Assembly: GCF_002236115.1 (NCBI RefSeq)
Contig: NZ_NIWT01000001.1
Location: 124,001 to 188,000 of the forward strand
Direction: 5' to 3'
Length of the DNA stretch: 64,000 nucleotides
From: Pseudomonas jessenii
GTDB lineage: Bacteria; Pseudomonadota; Gammaproteobacteria; Pseudomonadales; Pseudomonadaceae
Shown here: piece after piece, positions 17,497-26,705 of the stretch
How the letters are laid out: each line of letters starts with the position of its first letter
Numbering within the stretch: position 1 is the first letter of the stretch
Program-made: the position numbers and the translations under genes
Notes under the pieces: model-generated
What the model saw: only the letters and a program-made list of their open reading frames with translations
Databases searched by the model: none
What the model was told of the DNA's origin: nothing

Positions 17497-19623
17497 ATGC
17501 GTCGTACTCTGGTTTCGATCTGTGTGCTTCAGGCGATTTCCGTTTCCTCCTGGGCGGAGCAAGCGGCAACCGATAAATCCATTTTGGAGTTGCAAGCGAC
17601 CGACATCGTCGGCACATCCGACTTTGAAACTGCCCTAGGGCCAGTGGACGGCTATCGCGCAACCCGTTCAGCCAGTGCGACCCGCACCGATACGTCGATC
17701 CATGAAACGCCGCAGTCAATCAGCGTGGTGAGCAAGGATGTCGTCGAGGACATCAGTGCCACTCGATTGCAGGATGCGCTCGATTATGCCGGGGGGGTGG
17801 GGCGAGCCAACAACTTTGGCGGCCAAGGCCTGACCACGTTCACGGTGCGAGGGTTTACCACAGGCGAGTTTTATCGCAACGGCTACCCGATCAACCGTGG
17901 CTATCCGAACATGCCGGATGCGAACACCATCGAGCGGCTCGAAGTGCTGCGTGGGCCAGCGACCATGCTGTATGGCCGAGGCGATCCGGGAGGCACCTTT
18001 AATGTCATCTCCAAGCAACCTCTGGCCGTGCCTACGGTCACGCTGGGCAGCCAACTCGACGACCAGGGTATGCAACGAGGCACCCTGGATGCTTCCGGCC
18101 CGCTTGATGAAGAAGGGCGCCTGGCCTATCGCCTGAACGTCGTGGGTGAGGGCGGTGATACTTTCCGCGATCATGTCGAAACCGAACGCTACGGCGTAAC
18201 GCCGGTACTAGCCTGGCAGGCTAACGAAGACACCAAGGTGATTTTCGAAGGCGACTTCATGCGCAACAATCACCCGCTCGATCGCGGCGTGACGCGCTAT
18301 CCGAATCAGATTGGCACCGCGTCCCGCGATACCTTCTTCGGCGAAAAAGACGTTGGCAAATTGCACAACGACAACAACATGGCGCAGCTGCGGTTCGAGC
18401 ATGTGCTGAGCGATAACTGGACGTTGGGCGGTGGTTTCCAATGGCTCGATGGCACCCTTCAAGGCAATGCCGTTGAGGCCAACGGTGTCGCAGCCGACGG
18501 ACGCACCCTGGGTCGTAACTTCAACTACCGCAAGCTGGAGTGGACGGATAAGGACACCCAGCTCAACCTGACCGGACATTTCACTGCAGGCGGTTTTGAT
18601 CACACCCTGCTGACCGGCGTCGAGTACGAGGATTACGATTACAAGTCGATCATCCAGCGCTCCAGCGGCGCAGTGACTTCCTACCCGATCGATATCTTCG
18701 ACCCGGTGTATGGCCAGCCGCGTCCAGCCTTGACCCGTACCCCGACCAACGACAAGGAAAACCTCAAGACCTACGCCGCTTTCGTCCAAGATCAGGTGGT
18801 CTTGACCGAGCGTTTGAAACTCTTGGCCGGCGCGCGTTTCGAGCGCTTCGAGCATGACTACGAAACCTTTGTGCCAGGCAGTAGAAGCTGGGAGGCCAGC
18901 GACAATGCCGTGACACCGCGTGTAGGGTTGACCTATGACCTGACCGACACCGTGGCGCTCTACGCCAATACGGCTCGCTCGTTCAAACCCAATACCGGTG
19001 CCAGTCGCCAGGGCGGAGGGTTTGACCCGGAAAAGGGCAAGTCGTATGAGCTCGGCGTCAAGTGGGATGCACTGGACAATCAGTTGAGTGTCGAGGCGGC
19101 GATCTACCAGATTGAAAAGCGCAATGTGCTCACCACCGATCCTGTGGACTCGACCTTCAGCGTGGCAGCAGGCGAGGTGCGCAGCCGAGGTTTCGACCTG
19201 AACATCGCCGGCAACCTGACCCCGCAATGGCGAGTGATTGGCGGCTACGCTTATGTCGATGCCCAAGTGACCAAGGACAACGTCATCCAGTCCGGCACTC
19301 GTCTAATGAACATCCCGCAAAACAGCTTCAGTCTGCTCAACGTTTACGAGTTTCAGGATGACGCACTCAAGGGATTGGGTCTAGGGACGGGCCTCAAGTA
19401 CGTCGATGAGCGTGCGGGTCAGACGGCCAACACGGCGTTTTCGATGGGCAGCTACACCGTTGTCGATCTACTGAGCTACTACAAGGTCAACGACAAAATC
19501 AGGCTTAATCTAGATGTGAAAAATCTGACTGACGAAGACTATGAGGAAGGGGCATTTGGCAACGTTTACGCCTATCCAGGGGCGCCGAGAACCGTGCAGG
19601 TCGGTATTTCATATACGTTGTAA
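17497..19623 (+). CDS. TonB-dependent siderophore receptor
   Basis: A 708-residue outer-membrane receptor. A signal peptide (ending near SVSSWA) is followed by a plug domain with ETPQSISVVSKDVVED, FTVRGFTTGEFYRNGYP and RLEVLRGPATMLYGRGDPGG. A 22-strand barrel follows, with KSYELGVKWD, YKVNDKIRLNLDVKNLTDEDY and the C-terminal aromatic strand PRTVQVGISYTL, all typical of ferric-siderophore receptors (FpvA/FhuE/FiuA type). The short N-terminal region has no full signalling domain, so it probably does not control a sigma factor. ATG 17497 has AAGG eight bases upstream. Its codon use is more GC-rich than the Tct genes before it, and it stands alone between two mvaT-like remnants. Confidence 0.88.
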   Translation: MRRTLVSICVLQAISVSSWAEQAATDKSILELQATDIVGTSDFETALGPVDGYRATRSASATRTDTSIHETPQSISVVSKDVVEDISATRLQDALDYAGGVGRANNFGGQGLTTFTVRGFTTGEFYRNGYPINRGYPNMPDANTIERLEVLRGPATMLYGRGDPGGTFNVISKQPLAVPTVTLGSQLDDQGMQRGTLDASGPLDEEGRLAYRLNVVGEGGDTFRDHVETERYGVTPVLAWQANEDTKVIFEGDFMRNNHPLDRGVTRYPNQIGTASRDTFFGEKDVGKLHNDNNMAQLRFEHVLSDNWTLGGGFQWLDGTLQGNAVEANGVAADGRTLGRNFNYRKLEWTDKDTQLNLTGHFTAGGFDHTLLTGVEYEDYDYKSIIQRSSGAVTSYPIDIFDPVYGQPRPALTRTPTNDKENLKTYAAFVQDQVVLTERLKLLAGARFERFEHDYETFVPGSRSWEASDNAVTPRVGLTYDLTDTVALYANTARSFKPNTGASRQGGGFDPEKGKSYELGVKWDALDNQLSVEAAIYQIEKRNVLTTDPVDSTFSVAAGEVRSRGFDLNIAGNLTPQWRVIGGYAYVDAQVTKDNVIQSGTRLMNIPQNSFSLLNVYEFQDDALKGLGLGTGLKYVDERAGQTANTAFSMGSYTVVDLLSYYKVNDKIRLNLDVKNLTDEDYEEGAFGNVYAYPGAPRTVQVGISYTL

Positions 19624-19663
19624 TTCGCTTGTGTGGGGAGTATTTCATGTTGTGAAAACTCAA

Positions 19664-19717
19664 CGCGGCTCCGCAACTGTCGAGTCCTGGCTGACCAAGT
19701 GAGATTGGTTTGAGTAC
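19664..19717 (+). repeat. remnant of mvaT-like 3' end, copy C
   Basis: The in-frame codons for RGSATVESWLTK and stop (TGA at 19700-19702) copy the end of an MvaT-like protein (compare GSTTVESWLTK at 633-668), then share ATTGGTTTGAGTAC with copy B. Together copies B and C bracket the receptor gene as direct repeats about 2.4 kb apart. Confidence 0.82.
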
Positions 19718-19743
19718 AAAAAAGGCCCGATAAGGGCCTTTTT
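19718..19743 (+). terminator. terminator belonging to mvaT-like remnant C
   Basis: AAAGGCCC-GATAA-GGGCCTTT followed by more T residues. It probably also terminates the receptor gene. Confidence 0.85.
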
Positions 19744-19762
19744 ACTAAAGCGGAGTTTGACT

Positions 19763-21283
19763 CTAGAGCGGGTTTTTCTCAGTCGATAAGCCATCTGGCT
19801 GACTTGGCTTTGCTGTATTTTCCTGGGCTAGCTCAATGCACTTCAATGCCAAAATGGTTGTCGGGTCGACCAATGCGACCTCATGATTTTTGATCATGTA
19901 GGATTCACTGTGTTCAAGCACCAGGGGTAGTTCTGTGCACCCCAGGATGAGCACATCGGCACCCAGTTCACACAGATGCTCTGCAGCGGTCAGTAACTGG
20001 TCTTTGCAGATGCCGTCTGTGAAACCCGCCTTGATTCCGTGGTCTCCGTAAATCGACTCCATCACCAACGCTTGGTAATCGACACCAGGGGCAACTATTT
20101 GTAATCCAACCCGTCGAGCAGCCTCGTGATACACCTGACTTTTAATTGTGCCTGCGGTCGCTAGCAGCCCGACGGTTTTGCCAGCGCCATACCTCTGCAC
20201 AATAGCCTCCACCGTCTCTGTCAGCATGTTCACAATAGGCACACGTAGGTGCGCTTGGATGCGCTCAACAAATGCATGAGCTGTATTGCACGGAATTGCT
20301 ATGGCATTGGCGCCAGCGCTTTCCAGTCGCTTGCACGTTGCGTACATCGCCATCGTCGGGTCGGTTTCGTCATACAGCAGGTTGGCTGTGCGATCAGGGA
20401 TCTGAGGGTTTTGTTCTACCACCATTTTGATGTGCTCTTGATCGCGACCTGCCGGTGTGTGCGCCACAACCTTACCCATGAAGTCGACCGTTGCCGCTGG
20501 CCCAACTCCACCCACGATCCCAAGCTTGAATGGCGGACGGGTCGACTGACCTTTCTCCAAGGTTGCGAAAGTGGCATAAATCTCGTTGATATCCAGGACA
20601 GTCAAGCCACGCCGTTGCAGATCACCGCAGACCAACGACAGCTCAGTCATGCCAGGCAGGATGATTGTGGCCCCCTGATCCTGAAGCGACAGGCAGGCCT
20701 GATAGACACACTCCAGCGGTACACCGTCAAGGTACCCATCCTTGATGCCATTAACGCCATACATCGCGTCCATCAACCCAGACTGCTCCTTATTGTTTGG
20801 ATAAACGAGCTTGAAGTCATTGCCGAAATAGCGCTCAAACAACCCGGAGTGCCGAACATAGTCAGACGCGATTATGCCCAGTGTTGTACCAGGTTCAGCG
20901 AAATGATCCACGTGCTTGCGTAACGCCGCCATCATATCCAGAACGGGTATGCCAATTTCCTCCTGGATCTCCTCACGAAAGGTGTGACTGGCAAAACAAG
21001 GCAGTAAAACTGCATTGACTTCGCTGGCCTCGAATGTCTGACAAACCTGGAAAACATAGAACTTTCTGGAGGTCATACTGGCGCCCCGGTCTAGGGGCAT
21101 CAGGACGTCTTTGAAGGGGTGTTGCTCAAAGAGGAAGTGATAGCGACCTTGATCCTCCAGAACAGCTCTGGACTTCACCAACTTGTAGAAAAGATCGCCG
21201 CCGGCCAGTGAGCCAAGCCCGCCGACGATACCTAGTTTGCGAGCAAACGATGACCCGCTGGACGGCTTCGATTTACCTTTCAT
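19763..21283 (-). CDS. tandem two-domain aspartate/glutamate racemase family protein
   Basis: About 506 residues made of two homologous Asp/Glu racemase domains (each about 230), where most family members have one. Each starts with a GIVGG(L/V)G-type loop (KLGIVGGLGSLAGGD and KLGIVGGVGPAATVD). The second domain has both catalytic cysteines (IPCNTAHAF and LGCTELPL). The first keeps one (LPCFASHTF), but the second position is methionine (LPGMTELSL), so it is probably not a working racemase. ATG 21283 was chosen since an earlier start would run into the transporter gene. It lies 10 bases after the symporter stop and is co-transcribed with it, suggesting use or salvage of D-aspartate or a related acid. 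Confidence 0.82.
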   Translation of the reverse strand: MKGKSKPSSGSSFARKLGIVGGLGSLAGGDLFYKLVKSRAVLEDQGRYHFLFEQHPFKDVLMPLDRGASMTSRKFYVFQVCQTFEASEVNAVLLPCFASHTFREEIQEEIGIPVLDMMAALRKHVDHFAEPGTTLGIIASDYVRHSGLFERYFGNDFKLVYPNNKEQSGLMDAMYGVNGIKDGYLDGVPLECVYQACLSLQDQGATIILPGMTELSLVCGDLQRRGLTVLDINEIYATFATLEKGQSTRPPFKLGIVGGVGPAATVDFMGKVVAHTPAGRDQEHIKMVVEQNPQIPDRTANLLYDETDPTMAMYATCKRLESAGANAIAIPCNTAHAFVERIQAHLRVPIVNMLTETVEAIVQRYGAGKTVGLLATAGTIKSQVYHEAARRVGLQIVAPGVDYQALVMESIYGDHGIKAGFTDGICKDQLLTAAEHLCELGADVLILGCTELPLVLEHSESYMIKNHEVALVDPTTILALKCIELAQENTAKPSQPDGLSTEKNPL

Positions 21284-21293
21284 GTTTAGGTTC

Positions 21294-22580
21294 TCAGGCG
21301 GTGGCTGCAGTATGAATTGGGAGCGGAGACTCAGTGCCGGGCGCGTCTTCAGCTTCTTCATGTGGTTCTGATTTGGCAACCACAGCGGTCGCGATGCTAT
21401 TGCCAACCACGTTGGTGGCAGTCCTGGCCATATCAAGGAATTGGTCAATGCCAAGGATCAGCAAAATACCGGCTTCGGGAAGATTGAACATGGGTAACGT
21501 AGCCGCCACCACAACCACCGATGCTCGGGCTACACCCGCCATTCCCTTGCTGGTGATCATCAGCGTCAGCAAGATGAGCAGTTGCTGTGTGAAGCTCAAG
21601 TCGACGTTGTAGGCCTGAGCAATGAACATGATGGCGAATGCCTGATACATCATTGAACCATCAAGGTTGAATGAGTATCCCAATGGTAGAACGAAGCTGG
21701 ATACGCGTTTCGGCGCACCAAACTTCTCCAGTGCCTCCATGGTTTTTGGATACGCGGACTCGCTACTGGCAGTCGAGAATGCCAACAGAACAGGTTCGCG
21801 GATGAGCTTGCCCAAGGTAAACACTGAGCGCCCCAGGAACAGGTAGCCGGCAGCGAACAACACGCACCACAGAATCACAATGCCCAAGTAGAACTCGGCA
21901 ATCAGCTTTCCGTAATCGACTATCAAGCCAAGACCTTGAGTGGTGATCGCCGATGCGATGGCTGCGAAAACGCCGATTGGCGCGAAGGCCATGACGAAGT
22001 CCGTGACCTTGAACATCACCTTGGCCAGCTCTTCGATGCCATCGACCATCGTTGTGTAACCCGCTCGCTTCACACCCGCCAAGGCAAACCCGAAGAACAA
22101 CGAGAACACCACGATTTGCAGGATTTCGTTATTGGCCATTGCTTCAGCAATGCTGCGGGGAAACACGTGACTGATGAAAACCTTGAGGCTGAAATCGCCG
22201 GTGTTCACCACGGGGCTCGCCGCATGTTGGACGACCTCCATGTTCAGACCTGCACCGGGTTGGAACAGGTTCACCAGTCCCATACCGATTGCCAGCGATA
22301 TCACCGAAGCGGTGACGAACCAGACCATAGCTCGCAGGCCGATACGCCCAACAGAGCGGGAGTTTCCCATGCTGGCAATGCCGCCAACCAAGGTGGCGAA
22401 CACCAGAGGCGCGATGATCATCTTGATCATGCGTAAAAATATGTCGGTGACCATCGAGAAGTAAGACGCGATCTCTTTGGCGCTTTGTTCGCTCCCTGCG
22501 AAATGGTGGCACGCCCAACCGACAAGCACGCCTAAGGCGATGCCAATTGCGATCCGACGCGGAAGTTTATTTTTCTTCAC
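21294..22580 (-). CDS. dicarboxylate/amino acid:cation symporter (DAACS family)
   Basis: A 428-residue inner-membrane transporter of the GltP/DctA family that brings in glutamate, aspartate or C4-dicarboxylates with protons or sodium. Visible marks are FLRMIKMIIAPLVFATLVGG, the serine-rich re-entrant loop AFSTASSESAYPKTMEAL, the SFNLDGSMMYQ segment and the C-terminal DQFLDMARTATNVVGNSIAT. The GTG at 22580 has GAGGA about seven bases upstream; longer in-frame starts add unlike residues. It is divergent from the LysR gene and precedes the tandem racemase, which favours an acidic amino acid as substrate. Confidence 0.9.
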   Translation of the reverse strand: MKKNKLPRRIAIGIALGVLVGWACHHFAGSEQSAKEIASYFSMVTDIFLRMIKMIIAPLVFATLVGGIASMGNSRSVGRIGLRAMVWFVTASVISLAIGMGLVNLFQPGAGLNMEVVQHAASPVVNTGDFSLKVFISHVFPRSIAEAMANNEILQIVVFSLFFGFALAGVKRAGYTTMVDGIEELAKVMFKVTDFVMAFAPIGVFAAIASAITTQGLGLIVDYGKLIAEFYLGIVILWCVLFAAGYLFLGRSVFTLGKLIREPVLLAFSTASSESAYPKTMEALEKFGAPKRVSSFVLPLGYSFNLDGSMMYQAFAIMFIAQAYNVDLSFTQQLLILLTLMITSKGMAGVARASVVVVAATLPMFNLPEAGILLILGIDQFLDMARTATNVVGNSIATAVVAKSEPHEEAEDAPGTESPLPIHTAATA

Positions 22581-22809
22581 GGAGCTTTCCTCAAGTGGTT
22601 TTTTTGCTTTTTTTACTTGGCAGGAGACAAGTGTCATTCGGTCGAAGCTCTGTGGCCTCGCACCAACGTTTTCGATTCTAGGGTCGGGCTTGGAAGGGCG
22701 TGATGAGTAATCCCGATAGCCTCATGCGCATTTGGAATAGTTTTCGAAACTGCTGCTTTTTCCTGACTGGGGCGCAGTAAACTGCTCATTCGGGGCATGA
22801 GGTGTCGGT

Positions 22810-23739
22810 ATGCAAATCAAATGGCTGGATGATCTTCTGGCGGTAGCGGAGTGGAAGAATTTTTCTCGGGCTGCGGAAGTTCGATGTGTGACTCAGTCGG
22901 CTTTGTCGAGGCGTATAAAGTCACTTGAAGAATGGGTAGGTGCGGAGTTGGTGGATCGTGGCACCTATCCTGTCCAACTGACCCCTGCCGGGCGCACATT
23001 TTGTGAAGAAAGCCGCGAGGCATTGGCGGGACTGATGAGGCTGCGCTCAAGCCTTCGCGAGGTAGAGCGGATGCCAGGGCGATCCATCCAGGTAACTGCC
23101 GGCCACAGCCTGTCGATGACATTCCTGCCGAAATGGCTGAAGCAATTTCAGCAGCACAATGAGCAATTCAATGCGCGGGTTGTTGCCGCCAACATCCACG
23201 ACGCGGTCATATCTCTGGAAGAGGGGAGTTGTGATCTGATGATTGTTTATCATCACCCCTTGGCGCCCATTCTTCTTGATTCGGAAAAATTCGGGAGTTT
23301 GACCTTGGGTCATGACGCGTTTATTCCTGTTTGCGCACCTAACAGCGATGGGAGTCCGCTGTATCCCTTACCGGGCACGTCCAGCAAAACAGTTCCTCAC
23401 CTCGCTTATACAGCCACGACTTTTCTAGGTCGTGTTGCCGACATCGTCATAAAGAATGGCCCGACTGCATGCATGTTGGAGCGGTGCTACGAGGCGGATA
23501 TGACGATGCTACTGATGCGAATGGCAGTGGAGGGTTACGGGGTGGCGTGGTTGCCACAAAGCGCTGTCATAGACGAGCTTCAGCGAGGACAGTTGGTAAA
23601 AGCGGGTGGTGATGAATGGAGCACGCGACTGGAGATACGCTCCTACTGCTCCATCACCAATGAGAACCCTACGATGCGCAACTTATGGAAAACCCTCGAA
23701 GGAGCTTCCCGCGATCTACATGGCAAAACAGCCAGTTGA
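22810..23739 (+). CDS. LysR family regulator, HypT-like
   Basis: A 309-residue LysR regulator. The N-terminal winged helix (WKNFSRAAEVRCVTQSALSR RIKSLE region, residues 15-40) is followed by a linker helix and an effector domain that matches the pattern of HypT/YjiE: TAGHSLSMTFLPKWL, a middle DLMIVYHH and a late GYGVAWLPQSAV. HypT itself answers hypochlorite in E. coli, but related proteins beside transporters respond to other ligands. Its placement divergent to the symporter-racemase pair makes it their probable regulator. Confidence 0.82.
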   Translation: MQIKWLDDLLAVAEWKNFSRAAEVRCVTQSALSRRIKSLEEWVGAELVDRGTYPVQLTPAGRTFCEESREALAGLMRLRSSLREVERMPGRSIQVTAGHSLSMTFLPKWLKQFQQHNEQFNARVVAANIHDAVISLEEGSCDLMIVYHHPLAPILLDSEKFGSLTLGHDAFIPVCAPNSDGSPLYPLPGTSSKTVPHLAYTATTFLGRVADIVIKNGPTACMLERCYEADMTMLLMRMAVEGYGVAWLPQSAVIDELQRGQLVKAGGDEWSTRLEIRSYCSITNENPTMRNLWKTLEGASRDLHGKTAS

Positions 23740-23905
23740 TCGAAGCTCAAAAGCTCGAAAAGCATCCCTCAAGTATGGGTAATGATATCTGTGCATCGGG
23801 TCATTCTGAATCGTCATCACCCCCTATTTTTTGCATGATAGTCTCGCCGCACTTTTGAGTTGGCACTGATCGTTCACACGAAAACGGCCACAGTGAGGAG
23901 CGATC

Positions 23906-24775
23906 ATGCCCAGAGTTTCCCACCAAGCATTACGCCATTCGTTTCGCGAGCTGCTGGCATCCAGTAGCTGTTTTCAGACCGCTTCAGTGTTTGATCCGAT
24001 GTCAGCACGTATTGCCGCCGACCTCGGATTTGAAGTGGGTATTCTGGGGGGATCAGTTGCATCTCTACAGGTTCTGGCTGCACCAGACTTCGCACTCATT
24101 ACCCTGTCTGAATTTGTCGAACAAGCGGCCAGAATAGGCCGTGTGGCGCAGTTGCCTGTCATCGCCGATGCCGATCACGGTTACGGAAATGCACTCAACG
24201 TCATGCGAACTGTCCAGGAGTTGGAGCGCGCAGGAATAGCGGCGCTCACGATTGAAGATACCCTCCTTCCGGCTCAATTCGGGTGTAAATCAACAGACCT
24301 CATCAGCACTGAAGAGGGTGTAGGTAAAGTGCGTGCTGCACTGGACGCGCGCGTGGATCCAGAGCTTTCGATTATTGCTCGAACCAACGCATCAGCCCGC
24401 CCGGTGCATGAGGTCATACATCGAACGCGGGCTTATCAACGGGCCGGCGCGGATGGCATTTGTATTGTTGGCATCCAGGATTTTGCGCACCTCGAACAGA
24501 TCGCGGAACACATCACGATTCCACTGATGTTGGTCACTTACGGAAACCCAAGACTCAACGACAACGAACGGCTAGCCAAGCTAGGAGTTCGAATCATTGT
24601 TGCAGGTCATGGTGCCTATTTTGCCTCCATTAAAGCGACCTATGACTGCCTTCGTGAACAACGCCAGCTCACTCGCAGCACATCAAACTTAAGCGCTACC
24701 GAGCTGGCCTATACCTACACGTTGCCGGAAACATATTTGAATTGGGCCAGGGACTTCATGGATGTTCAGGAGTGA
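23906..24775 (+). CDS. oxaloacetate decarboxylase, PEP mutase/isocitrate lyase superfamily
   Basis: A 289-residue cytoplasmic alpha/beta-barrel enzyme. It follows P. aeruginosa PA4872 closely in recall: [39 protein letters not shown], and the metal-binding loop [20 protein letters not shown]4872 was shown to decarboxylate oxaloacetate to pyruvate. The loop for a lyase cysteine is absent, which excludes isocitrate or methylisocitrate lyase. It follows the LysR gene by 166 bases in the same direction. If the neighbouring symporter and racemase deliver aspartate-derived oxaloacetate, this enzyme would take it to pyruvate. Confidence 0.85.
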   Translation: MPRVSHQALRHSFRELLASSSCFQTASVFDPMSARIAADLGFEVGILGGSVASLQVLAAPDFALITLSEFVEQAARIGRVAQLPVIADADHGYGNALNVMRTVQELERAGIAALTIEDTLLPAQFGCKSTDLISTEEGVGKVRAALDARVDPELSIIARTNASARPVHEVIHRTRAYQRAGADGICIVGIQDFAHLEQIAEHITIPLMLVTYGNPRLNDNERLAKLGVRIIVAGHGAYFASIKATYDCLREQRQLTRSTSNLSATELAYTYTLPETYLNWARDFMDVQE

Positions 24776-25157
24776 TGAAAATCTCCTGATCAGCTCCCGT
24801 TGATCTGCCTACAGGTTTCCTCCTGCTTGAATCCGCAAGCATGATTTGCGTGCCGAGAAGAGCACTCGCACTCATGCGGTTTGGTCACCCTCGGTTGCGT
24901 ATTCAGCAGTTTGCTTCCGGAGCGATCTGGAAGCTTTTTTTCTTCTCAATAAAGCGCTCGAAGCCCTACGTTTTTTCGCCTTGCTCATTGGCTCTGAGCA
25001 TGGGGGGCGAAGTATTTTTCGAGCCGGAAAACGAATGAGCGCTACTAGCCAGTAGCTGTCTGTCTTAAAGAGTAGCCATCGATTGTGGATTCACTGATGG
25101 GTGCAACCGATTGGCTTTAGCTGTCAGCGAGCGTTGGTACGCTCCGGAGATCTTCCA
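24776..25157. other. intergenic stretch without recognisable gene
   Basis: About 380 bases between the decarboxylase and the cupin gene. Short frames exist in all directions but none has a familiar motif or a ribosome site, and there is no clear hairpin with a T-run. Confidence 0.5.
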
Positions 25158-25187
25158 ATGTTCGGGTCACAATCTGGGGCAGTTTCT

Positions 25188-25709
25188 ATGCAAATCCTGA
25201 TGCTTGAACACAATGGTTGGGTTCCCAATAACCCACGCCTACCTGTAGTCATATACCTCAACGCGATTGCAAGTCGGCGCATCGACTTGGCTTCACAGTT
25301 CGAGGAGACATTCAGCGCTAATGGCTGGCCACCGCAATGGCGTGACGGGGTATACGGCGATCACCATTATCATACTGAAGGGCACGAGGTGCTTGGCATC
25401 GCCAGTGGCCACGCCCGCTTGATGCTAGGCGGCCCTGATGGCTTTGTGGTTGAAGTCAGGGCAGGTGATGCGTTGCTACTACCCGCCGGCACAGGTCACT
25501 GCAATTTGGACTCCAGCGACGACTTTCTGGTGGTCGGCGCTTACCCGCCAGGACAGCACGCAGACATATGCCGCGAAGCACCAAACAAGTCGCAACTGGA
25601 GAGGATCTACGAGCTGCCGTTTCCAAATCAAGACCCGGTGCAACGCGTGCATGGCGCCGTACGTAAATATTGGGTTGACCGCTACATACAGCAGTACCTT
25701 TCGAATTGA
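25188..25709 (+). CDS. YjlB-like cupin family protein
   Basis: A 173-residue single-domain cupin. The metal-binding motif 1 is in DHHYHTEGHEVLGIASG, with histidines and glutamate at the usual spacing, and motif 2 is in LLPAGTGHCNL. The N-terminal HNGWVPNNPRLPVVIYLNA is characteristic of the YjlB group, whose function is unknown. The ATG at 25188 begins the conserved part; an in-frame ATG at 25158 with GGAG nine bases upstream is an alternative. It appears to be a single gene. Confidence 0.78.
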   Translation: MQILMLEHNGWVPNNPRLPVVIYLNAIASRRIDLASQFEETFSANGWPPQWRDGVYGDHHYHTEGHEVLGIASGHARLMLGGPDGFVVEVRAGDALLLPAGTGHCNLDSSDDFLVVGAYPPGQHADICREAPNKSQLERIYELPFPNQDPVQRVHGAVRKYWVDRYIQQYLSN

Positions 25710-25808
25710 GGCTAGGTCGAGCAGGGTGGTAACGCAGCTATCTACTGCGATAAGTGGATACCTGCCTGGGAACGTTTCGAAGGTGAATCGGGCGACAACA
25801 CTCAATGC

Positions 25809-26189
25809 TTAACCGCTTTTAGGTTTACGACCCCGCGAGCTTGGTTTCATCGGTACGCTTTTACCATACTCACTCCACCATAGCGCGAGTGCCTCCATCG
25901 TTGGCCCTAGCGCACGGGCTTTTGCCGTCATCTCATATTCGACGCGTGGGGGGACTTCTGCGAAGACTGTTCGCGATACCAGGCCATCGTTTTCAAGTTC
26001 ACGAAGCTGTGCTGTCAGCATGTGCTGAGTGATACCGCTGATCGCTTTACGCAGTTCTCCGAAGCGATAGATTCGCTGGTTCAACAACCACATGATTTCC
26101 AGCTTCCACTTGCCTGAGAGGAGCGCGAATGCACGGCGCATTTCCTCATGCATGTTGATCTGATCGTCATCAATAGTCTGGTTTTCCAT
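25809..26189 (-). CDS. HxlR family regulator
   Basis: About 126 residues forming the MarR-like winged helix of the HxlR group: FALLSGKWKLEIMWLL, FGELRKAISGITQHMLTAQL RELENDGL (helix-turn-helix) and RVEYEMTAKARAL (wing), with the family-typical end EALALWWSEYGK. ATG 26189 or the GTG at 26201 can start it. It is divergent from the DoxX and SDR genes and probably controls them, as such regulators often respond to aldehydes or quinones. Confidence 0.85.
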   Translation of the reverse strand: MENQTIDDDQINMHEEMRRAFALLSGKWKLEIMWLLNQRIYRFGELRKAISGITQHMLTAQLRELENDGLVSRTVFAEVPPRVEYEMTAKARALGPTMEALALWWSEYGKSVPMKPSSRGRKPKSG

Positions 26190-26285
26190 ACTAAGCACCA
26201 CTTTTTCATCCTACTTGTAGCTTTTCATATTAGGCGACATCGTAGACCTAAGTCGACGCATCAATGCCTGCTTAGGAAAAGTCTC

Positions 26286-26693
26286 ATGATTGAAATCTAC
26301 ATTTACTGGATCAGCACAACACTTCTGTCGTTGTTGTATTTGGCTTCGGCGACGATGTACCTGTTCAAAAGGGAATGGGTTCGTCAAGCACTCGCCGACC
26401 TTGGATATCCCGCCACCCTGATGCCGCTGCTCATTGCGGTGAAGATCCTGGCCGTGGTTGCCATCCTTCTACGCATTAATGTCTCGCTTAGTGATCTCGC
26501 CTACGCCGGCATGCTTTATCACTTACTGCTCTCAGCGTTCGCGCATTTAAATGTCCGCAAGCCTAGCGGAGCCTTACCGGCGGCTATCTGTCTCGCGCTG
26601 CTGATCACTTCTTTTGTCACCCAAAATGCCGCTCGTGACGTGCCGTCACCTTACGTGCAAGTAGCTGCGGCTCATTCATTAACCTCTAGATAA
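26286..26693 (+). CDS. DoxX-like family membrane protein
   Basis: A 135-residue protein with four hydrophobic segments and the DoxX_2 style pattern YLASATMYLFKREWVRQALADLGYP, then MLYHLLLSAFAHL. DoxX-like proteins are small inner-membrane proteins often paired with redox enzymes; the biochemical role is not known. ATG 26286 starts the first membrane segment. The SDR gene follows after 12 bases, so the two form an operon divergent from hxlR. Confidence 0.78.
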   Translation: MIEIYIYWISTTLLSLLYLASATMYLFKREWVRQALADLGYPATLMPLLIAVKILAVVAILLRINVSLSDLAYAGMLYHLLLSAFAHLNVRKPSGALPAAICLALLITSFVTQNAARDVPSPYVQVAAAHSLTSR

Positions 26694-26705
26694 CTGGAGA
26701 TCGTA

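Noticed and set aside
18208..19266. 352-codon minus-strand frame opposite the TonB receptor
   Set aside because: Antisense shadow without any domain.
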